64,000 nucleotides of DNA from Hevea brasiliensis (GCF_030052815.1 NC_079502.1:31922050-31986049), one strand, 5' to 3'. Numbered from the stretch's first letter, positions 36,882 through 49,180 are shown. Made by a program: numbers and translations. The notes: generated from the letters alone by a model not told the origin.

Positions 36882-38204
36882 TTAGTTGGTTTTCACCATG
36901 GCATTGCATTCTTTTAGATCACTTGCATTCAATTTGTGTTTGTCATTATTATCCAAATAATAAAGACCATCATTCATATAACCTGAACCAACATATTTAT
37001 TTCCAAAATAAATATTGCAAACATCATTTGTGAACTGAAATTCATAGCCATTTCTAGTCAAACTAGATATAGAAATGATGTTCTTAAAAGCATCAGGTAC
37101 ATATAAAATATTATCCAAACAAAAAACATGTCCAAACATGTAAAAAGATTTAGATCCTATGGCTAAAGCTTCAACAGTTGAGCCATTGCCAATCCGGACT
37201 CTAATATCTTGAGAATGCAAGCTGCTATTGTTTGCTAATTCCTGCATATCATTAGAAATGTGAGAACTGGCACTAGTATCTAAAACCCAAGCTGTAGATG
37301 AACTATGAGTATCATCAGAATCTAAATAACAAGATATGGACATACCTTCCGAAGGTGTATCCTTCTTGTCTTTCAGAGAAGCAAGATACTCAGGCGCCTT
37401 TTCCAAAGGCCCATCCTTTTGGCAATGGAAACACTTTCCTTTGCCTCCATCAGCTTTAGTCTTCCTTTTCTGTTTAGCAATTTTCTTGGAAGGACCAGGA
37501 ATTTGAGGTTTCTTTTTCTTATTGCCCTTCTTCTTGTTGGACTTTCCAGCAGAAGAAGATGCAACCAAAGCTACCTCTTTTCCTTTATTGCTTAGCATAT
37601 TCTTTTGGGCAATAACCAGCATGTTGAGTAAACCAGCTAAGGTGCATTCCTATTTAGTCATATGGAAATTTGTCACAAAATTCCCAAAAGACTCAGGAAG
37701 GGACTGAAGGATCAAATCCGTCTGTAGTTGGAAATCGATGTTGAAGTCAAGATGTTCCAACTGCTCAATCAGCCGAATCATCTTATGGACATGATCCCCA
37801 ACATTTTGTCCCTCAGACATCCTTATACGGAATAGCTGTCTAGATATCTCATACCTAGCATTCCTGCTATGCTCACCATACAACTCTTGTAGGTGAAGGA
37901 GGATCTCACTCACACTCTGCATGTTCTCATGTTGCTTCTATAACTCATTACTCATGGAAGCAAGCATGTAACACTTAGCTCTCATATCATGCTCCTTCCA
38001 CTTGTCCAAAGTTTCATGTTCCTCTTGTGTGGCCTCTGGAGGTAAGGGACCTGGAACATTTGAATCTAGAACATATCCTATATGTTCAAGGTTCAGTACA
38101 AGTTTCAAATTTCTTAGCCAATCAGATAGATTAGGTCCTGTCAACCTATTGTGATCAAGTATGCTTACAAGGATATTGGATGGTGGTGGTTGTTTTGTGC
38201 TGAT
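36882..38204 (-). pseudogene. Copia-1 gag and protease
   Basis: The gag start is lost: the codon at 38204-38202 is ATC where Copia-2 has ATG. Gag follows (LSDWLRNLKLVLNLEHIGYV, LDKWKEHDMRAKCYMLASMS) and is broken by TAG at 37940-37938 and again at 37652-37650; Copia-2 has CAG at both sites. The C-terminal basic region (KKKGNKKKKPQIPGPSKK) leads to a zinc knuckle that keeps only its first two Cys (CFHCQKDG). The protease motif reads WVLDTSASSHIS, with Ser in place of the usual Gly of the DTG triad. A TAA at 36884-36882 ends the stretch before integrase. Copia gag forms the particle and protease cuts the polyprotein; neither looks functional here. Confidence 0.88.
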
Positions 38205-39396
38205 TTTTATCAGAAAATTAACTGCAGAAAATAACCAGATTAATTAGTAAATGTATCATGTAATTAACCAAAATAATTATGGTCTTTTAATCAAATTGGT
38301 CCTCCCACTAACTTAGCGAATCCTACACTTCCAAAGTAGAAAACGGAAATACTAGTTGGATGGATTTCTAGTGGGTGATTGAATTCCTATAATTCTATTG
38401 ATCATCCTCAGGTACATCCATTATTGGAATTACAATAAATTATAAGTGAGCAACTCCTTGCCCATCACATCTCATGTGAGGTTCAATCCTTTACCTAGCC
38501 CCTAATGCTCAAAATCTCAGGTACATCCATTATTGACTTATCTTGCATTAGTTAAGTTGATCCCATTGAGCCAGTAATTATGCAATAATTTTAATGTCCT
38601 CAGGTACATCCAATATTGGCCACTAAACCATTTACATATTTACAACATCTCATGCTTAACAATTATTCTTAAGAAAATCTCTTAAATTAATTGCATCTTA
38701 TGCAACTATTTAAAATTTCTTAAAATAATTGCCCCAATGGAGGGCCTATGTTATAATTACTTTAATTATAGCATTTCCAACTTAATCATTTGTTTGGAAG
38801 ATTTTATGGTCATTCTAATTACTATTAAGGTCTCACTTTGCACATTATCCAATTAGCATGCATATATCATATAATAGCATACATTCCCATACATCTCATG
38901 CATTCATGGATAAGCAATAAATATGGTATGATCATGGACTTTCTAAGGGATTCAATTCTGAGCCACCAAGAATTGAATCAGGGCATTCCTAGGTGCATTT
39001 CATTCATTCATTCATTTTACAAGAGTTGCTGAGGGAGTACATAATCAACACTTGATCTTGAATTCCTCCCACTGGTCCCACCAATGCTCTTGACCTCCTT
39101 GAACTTCTTGCAATCCAATATTACATGGTAATCCTTGGCATACCAAGGCGAATTTACAAGAACTTAAATAAATGAAATTACAACCCAAAAATTATTACAA
39201 ACTTAATAATACATGCCCAAAATAAATTAACATAAATTAATTAATTTACAATCCCAAAGAAACATAAAAGAAATAAATCCAATCACATTGGTCTTTTATA
39301 GTCCATGATCATCCATCATGCATATCACTATTTAACAATTAAATAAAACATACATACTTAAATTAAATTGAATATCTCATATTCAACTTAAAAATC

Positions 39397-39700
39397 CAGA
39401 TTTGAATATGATTCAAATAAATTTAAAAATTCAGATTTGAATCTCATTCAAACAAATTTAAAAATTCAGATTTGAATCACATTCAAACAACTTTAAAAAT
39501 TCAGATTTGAATCACATTCAAACATTTTTTAAAAATCATATCTGAATTTTATTCAATCAATTTTCAAAAATCAGATTTAAATATGATTCAAACAAATTTA
39601 AAAATTCAGATTTGAATCACATTCAAACAACTTTTAAAATTCAGATTTGAATCACATTCAAACAATTTTTAAAATTCTGATTTGAATCATAATTTAATTG
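39397..39700 (-). repeat. 35 bp tandem repeat array in Copia-1 leader
   Basis: Eight full units with exact 35 bp periodicity from 39397 and a partial ninth from 39677. Most units contain TTTGAAT-N3-ATTCAAA, a 7 bp palindromic stem with a 3 nt loop. Copia-2 carries the same array at 61030-61346 with one more unit. Confidence 0.93.
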
Positions 39701-39941
39701 TATGATTAAAATTATAATTAAACAATTTAATTAGACATAGGATGAGCTTTTAGATCATACAACAATTGTAAATTAAAAAGCAAACCTTGCGCCACCTTGA
39801 AGAAACTTTGTTGCCGCCACCAATGGTGGCTTCACCATGTGTGCCGCCACACATCCATTGCAACTAGCAATGGATCAATCATCCCAAGATCAAATCACAC
39901 AATTAAATCATATAATCAACAATCTAAATGGCAAATATAGT

Positions 39942-39954
39942 GGCTCTGATACCA
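39942..39954 (-). promoter_or_regulatory. Primer-binding site of Copia-1 (tRNA-iMet)
   Basis: The reverse complement TGGTATCAGAGCC is an exact plant initiator tRNA-Met site, two bases from the LTR end. Confidence 0.88.
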
Positions 39955-39956
39955 AT

Positions 39957-42058
39957 TAAAGGAACGGAAGTGTGAAAAACACAAGTTTATACCATTGAAT
40001 TCAAAAATTTTCACCTAGGGTCACATGCATCATGCAAGATTTATTTTTATCTATTTCATTTCAATGATAAACAACATATTAAAACTCTTTTAATATGTTT
40101 TTGGATTTTTATTTGCCATTTAAGATTTTAAAATTAATCAGATTAATTTTAGAACCCTAGATTAAATCAAGAACGATTACACTAACCTCTTGATGCACTA
40201 CAGCGTATCTGCGCCTTTGAGATTCGTCTTCAGGACACCAGATGTTGTCCCTCTAGCTTGTCCACACCAAGAACACCTATGGCAGCCCTTGAATATCTTC
40301 TAAAGCTTTTTCTATTAATTAGAAATTCAAGTTCTGCCTTTTAAGAGATTAGAGATGTAAACAGGACACTAGAAATAATTTCTAGTGTTCTTAATTCAAG
40401 AGATTGATGGCTAATCTCTTTGAATTGATGAGAGATGAAGAAGAATAGATGAAAAACCTCAAAGTGGCTTGACAAAGGAGAGGAGTGGCTGCTGGTTATT
40501 TTTCTTTTCATAACAACACTTAAATAGCTAGCTTAATACATTAAACCCTTGCCACATGTCACCTTTTGATTAGCTCTAGGTTTAAGTGACCCAATAACAT
40601 TGTGCCAAGTGTCAAACCTATATTTAATCTTGATTTTAATCATCTTACATGATTAAAAAACATTTGGCAAGCTTATGTGTAATCCCATGTGTCACCATCT
40701 CATGGTGCCACGTGTCACACTGTGAAATGACCAAAATGCCCCTGTGTCTTAATTTTGAGTTCTTAACCCAAAATAATTATTTTTCTTCTTCTAATTAATT
40801 TATATCAAATATAAATTAATTAATTAATCTCTATTAATTAATTTCTCATTAATTAAATTCATATTTAAACACTTTAAATATAAATTTAATTTATACTACA
40901 CATCCAATAATCTAGATTTGGTTTCAAGTCATGCTAGGGACTTTGCAATTTAATTGCAAACCAAACCTATTTAATTAATCAATTAAACTCTTTAATTAAT
41001 TAAATCATATTTAAATAGGTGATAACTTGTATATGTGTGTGACTTACTAGGCTCATCACTAATTGGCAATGAGACATGATATCAACTCTTAATATCATCA
41101 GAACTCTTTCTTACCATAAATGATTTCTCTAAATAATTTTATGCACCTCATAGACCATGGTTAACACCTAGCATAGCATGCCATGGCCGCCCAATTAGTA
41201 ATAAGGTTTACCTTAAATGAACCTATAATCATATGTTACCATGCACTAGAATCTCTCTGTTACAAAATCCCAACTCAAGCTGGAGTCATGGTTTATGTCA
41301 AACTCCATTTGCTATGAATATTATGTTCTCTTTTAATTCCAGTTCTTGATTAAAAGATTTTCTCATCAGAAACTCTTTTCTGAATAAATCTATCTGTCCT
41401 GGCCAGGAACTTGAAACGTCAAGAACAATTAAATGAGCATAGAATTTTATCTCTATTTACTTAGAGGAACAGATTCCATCTTGATCAACACCTACCTCCA
41501 TATATAACTAGTAGGAGCCAACACATGCCCATATACCCATACATAGTACAAGTATGAAAGCAGTATCAAACTCAAACTACCTATATACAAGATAACTGTG
41601 CTATCTCAGGTCTAAAGATTATATGCACTGATATGATTTATGACAAAACATTGACAAGAGTAAACTCCATGTGCTTATCATAAGTGTCACTGGTTCGGCC
41701 TACTTATCATTTATAAGTGCCTATCATATTTGTTATATGGCATGAGACTCACCATTCCATCTTATTTATATCTCATATAAATAACTTGGGAACAAACATG
41801 AATACAATCTTTCTGGATAAGTCATGTCCTTATTATGAAGTATCCTCGATTGTGAACCTATTTATGATACTTTGTGCTAGAAATATTGTCACTCATATTC
41901 TTAACAACTTAAGAATAATATTTCTAACAAAATATCAATGGACCTTTTCTATTACACATAAATATATTATGTAAACGGAAAAGTGGAAATGCCTTTTATT
42001 AATAAAAATATGTACAAGATACATACTAAATGATATGCTCTAGGGCATGCTACTAACA
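39957..42058 (-). repeat. 5' LTR of Copia-1 (2102 bp)
   Basis: Matches 32090-34204. Its terminal TG (plus strand) is changed to TA at 39957-39958. It is followed by the CCTTA target duplication. Confidence 0.92.
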
Positions 42059-43836
42059 CCTTATTGTATCTTATTTAATTCCCTTTTTGAATCACTCCAT
42101 TTGGAGTTTTGTAGTTCAAGTTATGGCCAAATTATCATAACTGGCCGGATTAGTCTCTACCCAGAATTTCTGGGCAAAACTGGTTCTTGCAGGTTAGGGG
42201 TCCTGATTTTGGCCATCATTTCGGATGGGTTATGGTCAGAATTTGAGCTTATGTTCAGCATAAAAGTTGTTCTAAATTGTCTAAACTTTCCATTGATATA
42301 AAATTCAGGTCAATTGGATATTTCTACACTGAGTTATGGCTAAATGAACAAACACTATTTATTTGATCACTTTTACCAGGTCTAGAATTGGTTACCCGGA
42401 TTTGGCTAATTTTTTTAGGTCATCCTAAGTCTGTTTTCTGAGCAAGGTTTCTTCATCAAAGTTGTGTCATTATGTGTCTAGTTTCACCTCCAATTGACTT
42501 TGCACTAATTGGAGCAACATAGCTCAAGATATAATTCCATGAACACACTAGACTCAAAGGGTCCAGAGTTCAAACCATGAGGCAGCCTAACCATTCCCCT
42601 ATTTAATGTCACAATTCACTTCAAATTTAGTTCAAACTACACCAAATGATCACTAATTATCCATTAAAACATCAATTCATCCTCAATTGCATAAACCCCT
42701 AATTTTTGGTTCAAAGCCCTAACCTTAATTTCCCAAATTCTTAAATCTTACTTCAAACATATCAATTGATGTTATATGTCTCATATTCACATTCAAAGCC
42801 ACCCATAAACAATTTTAACTCATTCAAAACTCATCAAATACTTTAATCATCAAGGCTGCGAAAAATTAAAGTTGGTCCATACATGATTATTTTCTTTCAA
42901 TTCCTTAAATTTCCAACTCAATTCATGTTCCCAACATAAAATCTAAAGAGAAAGTGAAGAGAAATAGCACTAACCTTTTATGGCAAGATCCCACGCTTCC
43001 AATTCTTCCTTTCTCCTCTTCTTTTGGTACCTCTAGCTTGCCCAAGGTAAAAGGTTAAATTTTAATGAAGGAAGCTATGGATTTTGTGGAAGGAATTCAA
43101 GAGATTAGCAAGGTTGATAAAAGGAAATCAATGGAGGAAAAGGAAAGTTGAATTCGGCCATGAAGAGAAGAAAAGAAAAAGGAGCAGATTTTTGGTCAAT
43201 TAAATCTCATTTTTGGCTTTTATAATAAGGCTTGTTGATTTATGATTGGCTTAAAGGCTTTGAATGACATCACCCCATGTCATGCTTATGCAATAATTAA
43301 GTTTTATTTTATTTTCTTTTCTCCTTTATTTTATTCATTTTTTATTAATTTCTCATCAATATTAATTCACATTTTATGTTATATAATTCACTTACTTAAA
43401 TGGACAAGTTGGTCAAAAATCATTTCTGAAGGCAAAATGACTAAAATGCCCTTCATTTTGCTTAACGGACTAAAATTGTTTGTACCAACTTAGAAAATTT
43501 TTTTAGCATTTTCTTGGCATTCTATTACTATCGAAGCCTCAATAACTCTTCACTGGAGTCCTAAAAATTATTTCATAGGATTTCCCCACTGGTATAGGGT
43601 CGACAACTGTCTTCACAGTCGCTTCCCGTTAGGTCATCGATCGCCGAGGCACCGGCTCATTTAAATTTATTGTATTTTATTTTTAAAATTTTTTCTAAAT
43701 TTTTCTTACCATTATTTGAGTTATTTATGACTCCTCACTCTAGTCTAAATATAGTTCCAGCCATTCTAGCTATTCGGGCAGATATTAGTCATCAGAACAG
43801 TAGAACGTACGGACTATCTAAGGTAAGGATGTCGCA
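42059..43836 (-). repeat. 5' LTR of element C, last piece
   Basis: Resumes the element C LTR after Copia-1 (CCTTATTGTATC, then GAATCACTCCATTTGGAG as in LTR D at 28378). From 42250 it matches 22100-23674. It keeps the donor-like GTTAGTG (42974, minus) and the dyad (43264-43283). It ends GGATGTCGCA at 43836. Confidence 0.87.
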
Positions 43837-44323
43837 AAGATTATCTATCTTGCAAGGTTTAATGTGCATAATATTCTTGGTTTATTCATTCTCCATATGA
43901 ATCAGGTCAAGAATCTCATTTTTGATATTTTTCTACATATGAATCAGGTCAAGAATCTCATTTTTGATATTTTTCTACATATGAATCAGGTCAAGAATCT
44001 CATTTTTGATATTTTTCTTTGAATTACACATCAATCTATTTGTGCTAGTTCAAATAATCCAATTTGTATAGCTTGAATTTGTTATTTCTCATTTTGTGTT
44101 CATTGACTATTGATGTGAGTTTCAAGATGTTCATCACTTGGGGTTCACGTCCAAACAGGTCAAGAATTTCATTTCCATCTGATACTATTCTTTGAATTAC
44201 GCATCATTTTTGTGCTAGTTCAAAGAGTTAAATTCATATAGCTTGATTTGGTGCTTTCCATATTATTCCATTAATTCTTGAATGTGAGTTTTCAAGTTAC
44301 CAATTACTTGAGGGTTCACGTCA
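43837..44323 (+). repeat. 3' LTR of element B, right part
   Basis: Continues 5' LTR 8851-9241 exactly where 20338 stopped (AGATTATCTATCTTGCAAGG). It contains a 42 bp unit in three tandem copies that is single in the 5' LTR. The end is placed at GTTCACGTCA. Confidence 0.88.
43894..44019 (+). repeat. 3 x 42 bp tandem repeat in LTR B
   Basis: Units start at 43894, 43936 and 43978 with CATATGAATCAGGTCAAG. The 5' LTR has a single copy near 8894, so the expansion happened after insertion. Confidence 0.93.
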
Positions 44324-44581
44324 GACTGATTCATAAAACATTACTCTCCTAACTTTTAAAAGTTGAGGGAGTGTTATGACTAGAGTCAAAAAGATAATAC
44401 CACTATTTTTACATTTAATAGTTTATTCAACATTTATTTTTAATAAACACTTCTGCTTTAAATCACTATATAAATAGTAAGTTAATATATAATAACTAAT
44501 AGCTAGTAAAACAATAATAGCTAGAATAGCTAGTATTGACGAATAGACCTTAAGTGGAAATTAAAAGAGATATAAGAACCC

Positions 44582-44631
<50 letters not shown>

Positions 44632-46819
44632 TTTTGCGGTTGAAGGAAACCCTAGCCACCACTTTTGAGAGAATAAGAAGAGAATTTTACGCAACTTGAA
44701 GCTTGAAGACCTACACTATTAGAGTTTGATCTTTGTTGTTTTTCTTTGAATTTCATTATGTATTTTCTTTTTTTTTTATTCCTTTTTGTGTTTTTTTCAT
44801 CTCTAGGATGGAATAGAACCTTTTGTTAGAGGAATCCTAAACTTACATGTTATGATTATTTTAATTTCAGTGCAAAAATTTTACATTCATAAGATTATCC
44901 GATATGTGTTTAATGCTTTGCATATGTTAATTGATTAATGGTTATAGTGAGGTTTGAACAAAAAAAATCTAGGACTTATTATTAGTTGATTGCTCAATTG
45001 AAATCTAGAAAGAATATGGTATATCATATTAGGACTAGGACTACTCAAATATGAACCCTAGAAATAATGAGGTCCTTTTAGCTCGTAACCGAATAAGACC
45101 AAGTAAAATATAAGAGATTCTTATATTCTGCACATCTAGATTATTGAGTAACCAAATAGGGATTTTGATTTAGATGAATATTCAACCTAAAGAAAGACAA
45201 TTGGCCAATTTGAATCCTACCATCTCATGATATAAAACATGCATTGGATTGATTTTTGTACATAGGTGAATGTGAAATATGTACCTTAATGCTTTTCATC
45301 ATAAGGAGTTTCGTCAATCTAATTAATTGCTTTCTTTTTAGTTTATTATCAATTTTAATCCCACTCAATTCAATTATTGATTTCTCAAGTAACATTAGGG
45401 TAATATTAATTTAATTATAAATAAGGAATTTTCTGGTGGGACGATATTCTTTCTCATCAATATTACTTGAACAACAATGAATGCACTTAGTAGTGTTAAT
45501 TGAATTGCATCACTAATCAAATTGAGAATATTATATAAAGGAATACGTTAATGTTAGAAAAATAATACAATACTTTAATTAAATATAGACCGATCAATTT
45601 ATGAATACTAAGTTCATAAATGGAGTAAAATTAACGAACAGGGTGATGATTTTTATGTTGACTTTGTTTTTTTATTTTTTATTGACTAAATTATAAAAAT
45701 AATTTAAATATTTTTTGTGTTTTAGTCAGACTTTCAAAATTAGTAAAAATTTTATCCAAATTTTTTAAAATTACAAAAATTATTCTAATATTTTCTAATT
45801 CCAACCAATTCGCCCACTTCATTTTTTGACTAATCTAACCTTATCACTTCCCATACTACTGTGAGTTCACAAAGCATGAAACCTATAGTACAAACACAAA
45901 ACCGAGTTGGTTGGCCTTCAACAATTACTCTGACGTCCGAGTCAATAAAGAGTCTAGTGAGAGTTTGGAATAAAATAATGGCAAAAGCTCAATTTCACCT
46001 TTGTAACTATTGGGGATGACTAATTTAATCACTTTTAATTTTTGTCCAAACTAACATCGAAGTTTTAATTTAACTCAATTTAGTTCAACCCTCTTTTATT
46101 GAATTGCACATGCCACTTTTTAAATACTTTACTTTTTATTTTTAATATTAAAATATTATTTCTATACTTTATAATTAATCAAACTAAAAATATAAAAAAA
46201 ATATTTTTATGTTTTCATATAATTAATAAAAAATAAAAATTATAATTGAAATAAAATAATTATAATTATTTAAATTATTAAAAATAATATTTTTATATTT
46301 TCATATATTTCATTAAAGAAACTAAAATTAAAATTAAAATTAAATATAATAATTGAAAAATATAAATTTTATTTTGATATTTTTCTTATAAGTGAATAAA
46401 TTAAAAATTGCAAAAAAAATAATTCAAAATAAAAATTAAAAAATATTATTTTTTATGTTTTCATATAATTAATTAATATTAAAAAATAAAAACATATATA
46501 AAAGTAATTATTATATTAATTAATTAACATTAAAAAATAATACTCTAAATTAATTTTCACAAAAGTTAAAAACACCTAAATTAGACATTCTCAATAAATA
46601 TATGAGTGAAATTAAGCATTTAGCTATAAAACAATAGAATTAATATAACATTCAACGGAGTAAGCAGTGACTGAGGAATATATAGACCATTTGGAAGCCA
46701 TTATAGGCTTTAGACAACGTTCCCATGATCTGGAGTTATTCATGATTAGTTGGATAATGGATCCCAAGATCTTAGGCGACAACATATCTATATGGATAAT
46801 GAAAGATCTCTAAGTAAAG
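44324..46819. other. Unassigned AT-rich region between elements B and E
   Basis: About 2.5 kb without a supported gene. It holds an uninterrupted A tract (44587-44627), followed by sequence resembling an old retrotransposon leader or LTR (AAACCCTAGCCACCA, GGGACGATATTCTTTCTC), a moderately AT-rich stretch near 45830-46000 and an extremely AT-rich stretch at 46100-46560. It may be host DNA mixed with old repeats. Confidence 0.5.
44587..44627. repeat. Poly(A) run of 41 bases
   Basis: Uninterrupted A homopolymer. It could be the tail of a retroposed sequence or slippage; no flanking duplication was found. Confidence 0.9.
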
Positions 46820-49177
46820 TGTAACGACCCAATTCTATAAGTTGGATCGATCTTAGGATCTGAACTAACATAAAACCCTAAAAGCCTGTAATAAATTTTG
46901 TTGTTCCAAAACCATAACCAAATGCAAACTTAGGACTCAAACATAAAGAATAAAGTATTATTAAAATCATATAATATTATAAAACAAATTGAGAAGTCTA
47001 ATTTAACCCATCTCACAACACAATAATTAGGGGAGCCAGCTCAATCTTAATATTCAATATATTTAAGCCATTATTAACATCAATCAATATAATATTTGTT
47101 AGTGTCACAGTGGAGTTCTAAGAATAAAATAAATAATTAAACAAATAAACAAATAAATGAACAAGATAAAACTACTAACTACCATAAACTGCAGAGAAAA
47201 ATACATATTAGACTGAAATAAAATGAGTCTCCTATAACCTGGGGAAAATTATTGAATAGGAATAAACATTCGACTCAAAGAGTTTAAATAGTAGTTATAG
47301 TTATAATTTTTATAACTATCTATATCTAATGCAATCCTATTAATTAAAATACACTAAATAAACAAATCACTGAAATTATCACACGAGATGATAAATTGGA
47401 GCTACACACAAATACCTAATACATGTTTGGAGTTAACCCCATACCCCGGGGTCTCTAAAATTTAATAGGTTCACTTATGCCTTACTGCGGGAGTTACTGA
47501 TAATATAATGCATGTATCTACCCTACAGGCAGCGAGCGTCAGTGATAATACAATGCATGCACCTATCTTGCCTATTCATATTCATATCCATGGGAGTTAG
47601 CAAATTTCTCATGCCACACCTACCCTGGAATTCCACATCCATAATACAAAAATATAAACTCCAATTTGTCCCCAAGTCAACATAACACAAAAAACTACAA
47701 TGTAACAGATAGGGGATGCTCCTAATATAATAAATACTTATGTGTATATATAAGTGAATGCATAAATATGCTAGGAAAATATAAATAATATTAAAATTAT
47801 AAAAATAATAAATATTCAACTCACAGACTGGTTAACTCAATTGCAACTGATCTAGTTAGAAAGAGGATGACGGCTGACCATGATCACTTATATAGACATA
47901 CTGCCTCTATCAAATGACTAACAAAAATAACTAAATTAAATTAAAGAAGCAAGAATTTAATCCTAGGGTTTTAGCAGAATTTTTACAATCTTTTATATAA
48001 CTAGGCCTAACCCTCGGCAAGAAAACTCAACCAAAATGCAACAACAACAAACATGTCCGCAATCCCATAACAAAAATTACAATGCCTATGCGGAGCCTAC
48101 AAGAAACCTAATCTAAGTCCAAATCTCCAATCTTCATCTTAGGTCTCTAATTTATCTATAGTCCAATTAATTATCTCTAGATCTCCAAAAATTATAAAAA
48201 TATTCCTGAAAGTTCTCTATATCATCCTTATATTAACTAAGTTCATTTTAGTTAATTTCACTTAGCTAGGAATATTTTACAAATTAATCAGCTAGTTTAA
48301 CCAAGGTAAAAATCACACAACTTGAGTTTGGTATTACCTTTGTAAATTCTGCTACTTAAAACGTGTCCAGACATCAGAAAATGTTAGAATGACTATAAAC
48401 ACGACCACCTTCCAAGACAACTTGCAGCGCATCCGGGCTGGACAAAAACTTGATCCCGAGTGCCAGTGAACTATCTTTGATCCGATCGTATCTAAACCTA
48501 ATGATTATCTTATTATTATGTTTAATTCATGGGAATAAGAAAAGCTCAAAAATCTCACTGGTCGATCTAGGCATTCGATGATTGCCTTTTCTAAATGGTG
48601 CCCGATTAGATTGGGATTTGTTCCATCTCGAAGGTTTAGGCGCACTGAATTCAATAGTAGTCTCGGATTGCTGATCCAACAGTTAGATCGTCTAGAATTT
48701 CCTAGTAAAATGGCGAAAAACCCATTTTCTCTCTTCTTGCTAGCACTGGAAATAACCACAAAATCCGACATGGTTGGTCACATCTGAAAGTACTCTTTAC
48801 AATGAGTTCATAGCAACTAGAATCACTCCAATCAGACACAGGATTGTCGAATATAAATATTCAAATTTTCAAATCTATTTCTTTTTGTCCTCTCTTTGTG
48901 TCAATGGAAACAATCATATGCCACTGTTTGAGGTTCCTAGAGGTCGCCGGAGTCTTGTCGGCTCGCTAGTAGTGCCACTGGTGGTGAGTGGTGCTTCGCC
49001 AAAGAGAAAGAAGGAAAGAAAGAGAGAGGGAGAGTGAGGGTGGTGGTAAAGTGGTTTGGGAGATGGTCTGTGCACATTCAATTTTCACTTTTTTTCTTTT
49101 TTCATCTGGACGACGTCCAGATGTTATATTTTTTTTTCCTTTTTCATCTGCGCGCTGCACATCCCAACATTGTTTGG

Positions 49178-49180
<3 letters not shown>

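Larger units (their letters stand above)
38222..40186 (-). other. Putative leader intron of Copia-1
   Basis: Minus-strand donor AAGAG|GTTAGTG (first intron base 40186, inside the 5' LTR) and acceptor TTATTTTCTGCAG (last base 38222), 18 bases before the former gag start codon. Equivalent sites exist in Copia-2 (60506-62508). The removed part includes the primer site and the 35 bp repeat array. Confidence 0.45.
32090..42058 (-). mobile_element. Copia-1: near full-length Ty1/copia element, minus strand
   Basis: 9969 bp with LTRs of about 2.1 kb, primer site, leader repeat array, gag, protease, integrase, RT, RNase H and purine tract in copia order (integrase before RT). It is flanked by a perfect 5 bp duplication CCTTA (32085-32089 and 42059-42063). 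Removing it restores the element C LTR. The RT style (RIPYASTIGSLMCAILCTRP, STSGYVFICNGGAVSWKSSK) and 2.1 kb LTRs suggest the Angela/Tork group; that is an inference. The lost gag ATG, three in-frame stops and at least two frameshifts make it non-autonomous. LTRs differ by only scattered changes, so the insertion is fairly recent. Confidence 0.94.
20339..43836 (-). mobile_element. Element C: internally deleted Tekay-type gypsy element, minus strand
   Basis: Two related LTRs surround only 1.24 kb of internal sequence. On the minus strand the 5' LTR is 24914-43836 (interrupted), the primer site lies at 24897-24908, a gag remnant at 23913-24771, a purine tract at 23675-23690 and the 3' LTR at 20339-23674. 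Protease, RT, RNase H and integrase are missing. The element sits inside the 3' LTR of element B with an imperfect 5 bp duplication (GAGAT/AAGAT). Its 5' LTR was later interrupted by solo LTR D and Copia-1. It could be a deletion derivative or a non-autonomous form mobilised by relatives such as element A. Confidence 0.85.
8182..44323 (+). mobile_element. Element B: CRM-like Ty3/gypsy chromovirus split by nested insertions
   Basis: The 5' LTR (8182-9241), primer site, leader, gag (10748-11833), protease-RT-RNase H (13945-15998 and 19515 on), pol tail, purine tract and a 3' LTR cut in two (19682-20338 and 43837-44323) are all recognisable in order. Removing three insertions (11834-13939, 15999-19514, 20339-43836) restores continuity, two of them flanked by perfect 5 bp duplications. 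Integrase is deleted between RNase H (about 19640) and the pol tail. The open frame continues about 200 bp into both LTRs (PITRARAKLLHNSICEVL), a feature described for CRM-type centromeric chromoviruses. The lineage call is moderately confident; no clear target duplication is seen around the whole element. Confidence 0.8.

Noticed and set aside
38838..39032. 64-codon frame also present at 61697-61891
   Set aside because: Both lie antisense in the copia leader; identity reflects shared element sequence, and no domain or start context supports a gene.
39397..39700. CRISPR-like regular repeats
   Set aside because: Units are contiguous 35 bp tandem repeats without unique spacers, inside a plant copia leader.
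44628..46819. Possible host gene in the unassigned spacer
   Set aside because: No frame above about 60 codons, no splice-consistent coding stretch and no recognisable protein similarity.
48505..49037. Mixed-strand frames of 69-88 codons near 48505-49037
   Set aside because: Inside LTR E; the homologous stretch at 58100-58540 in the other LTR does not preserve them.
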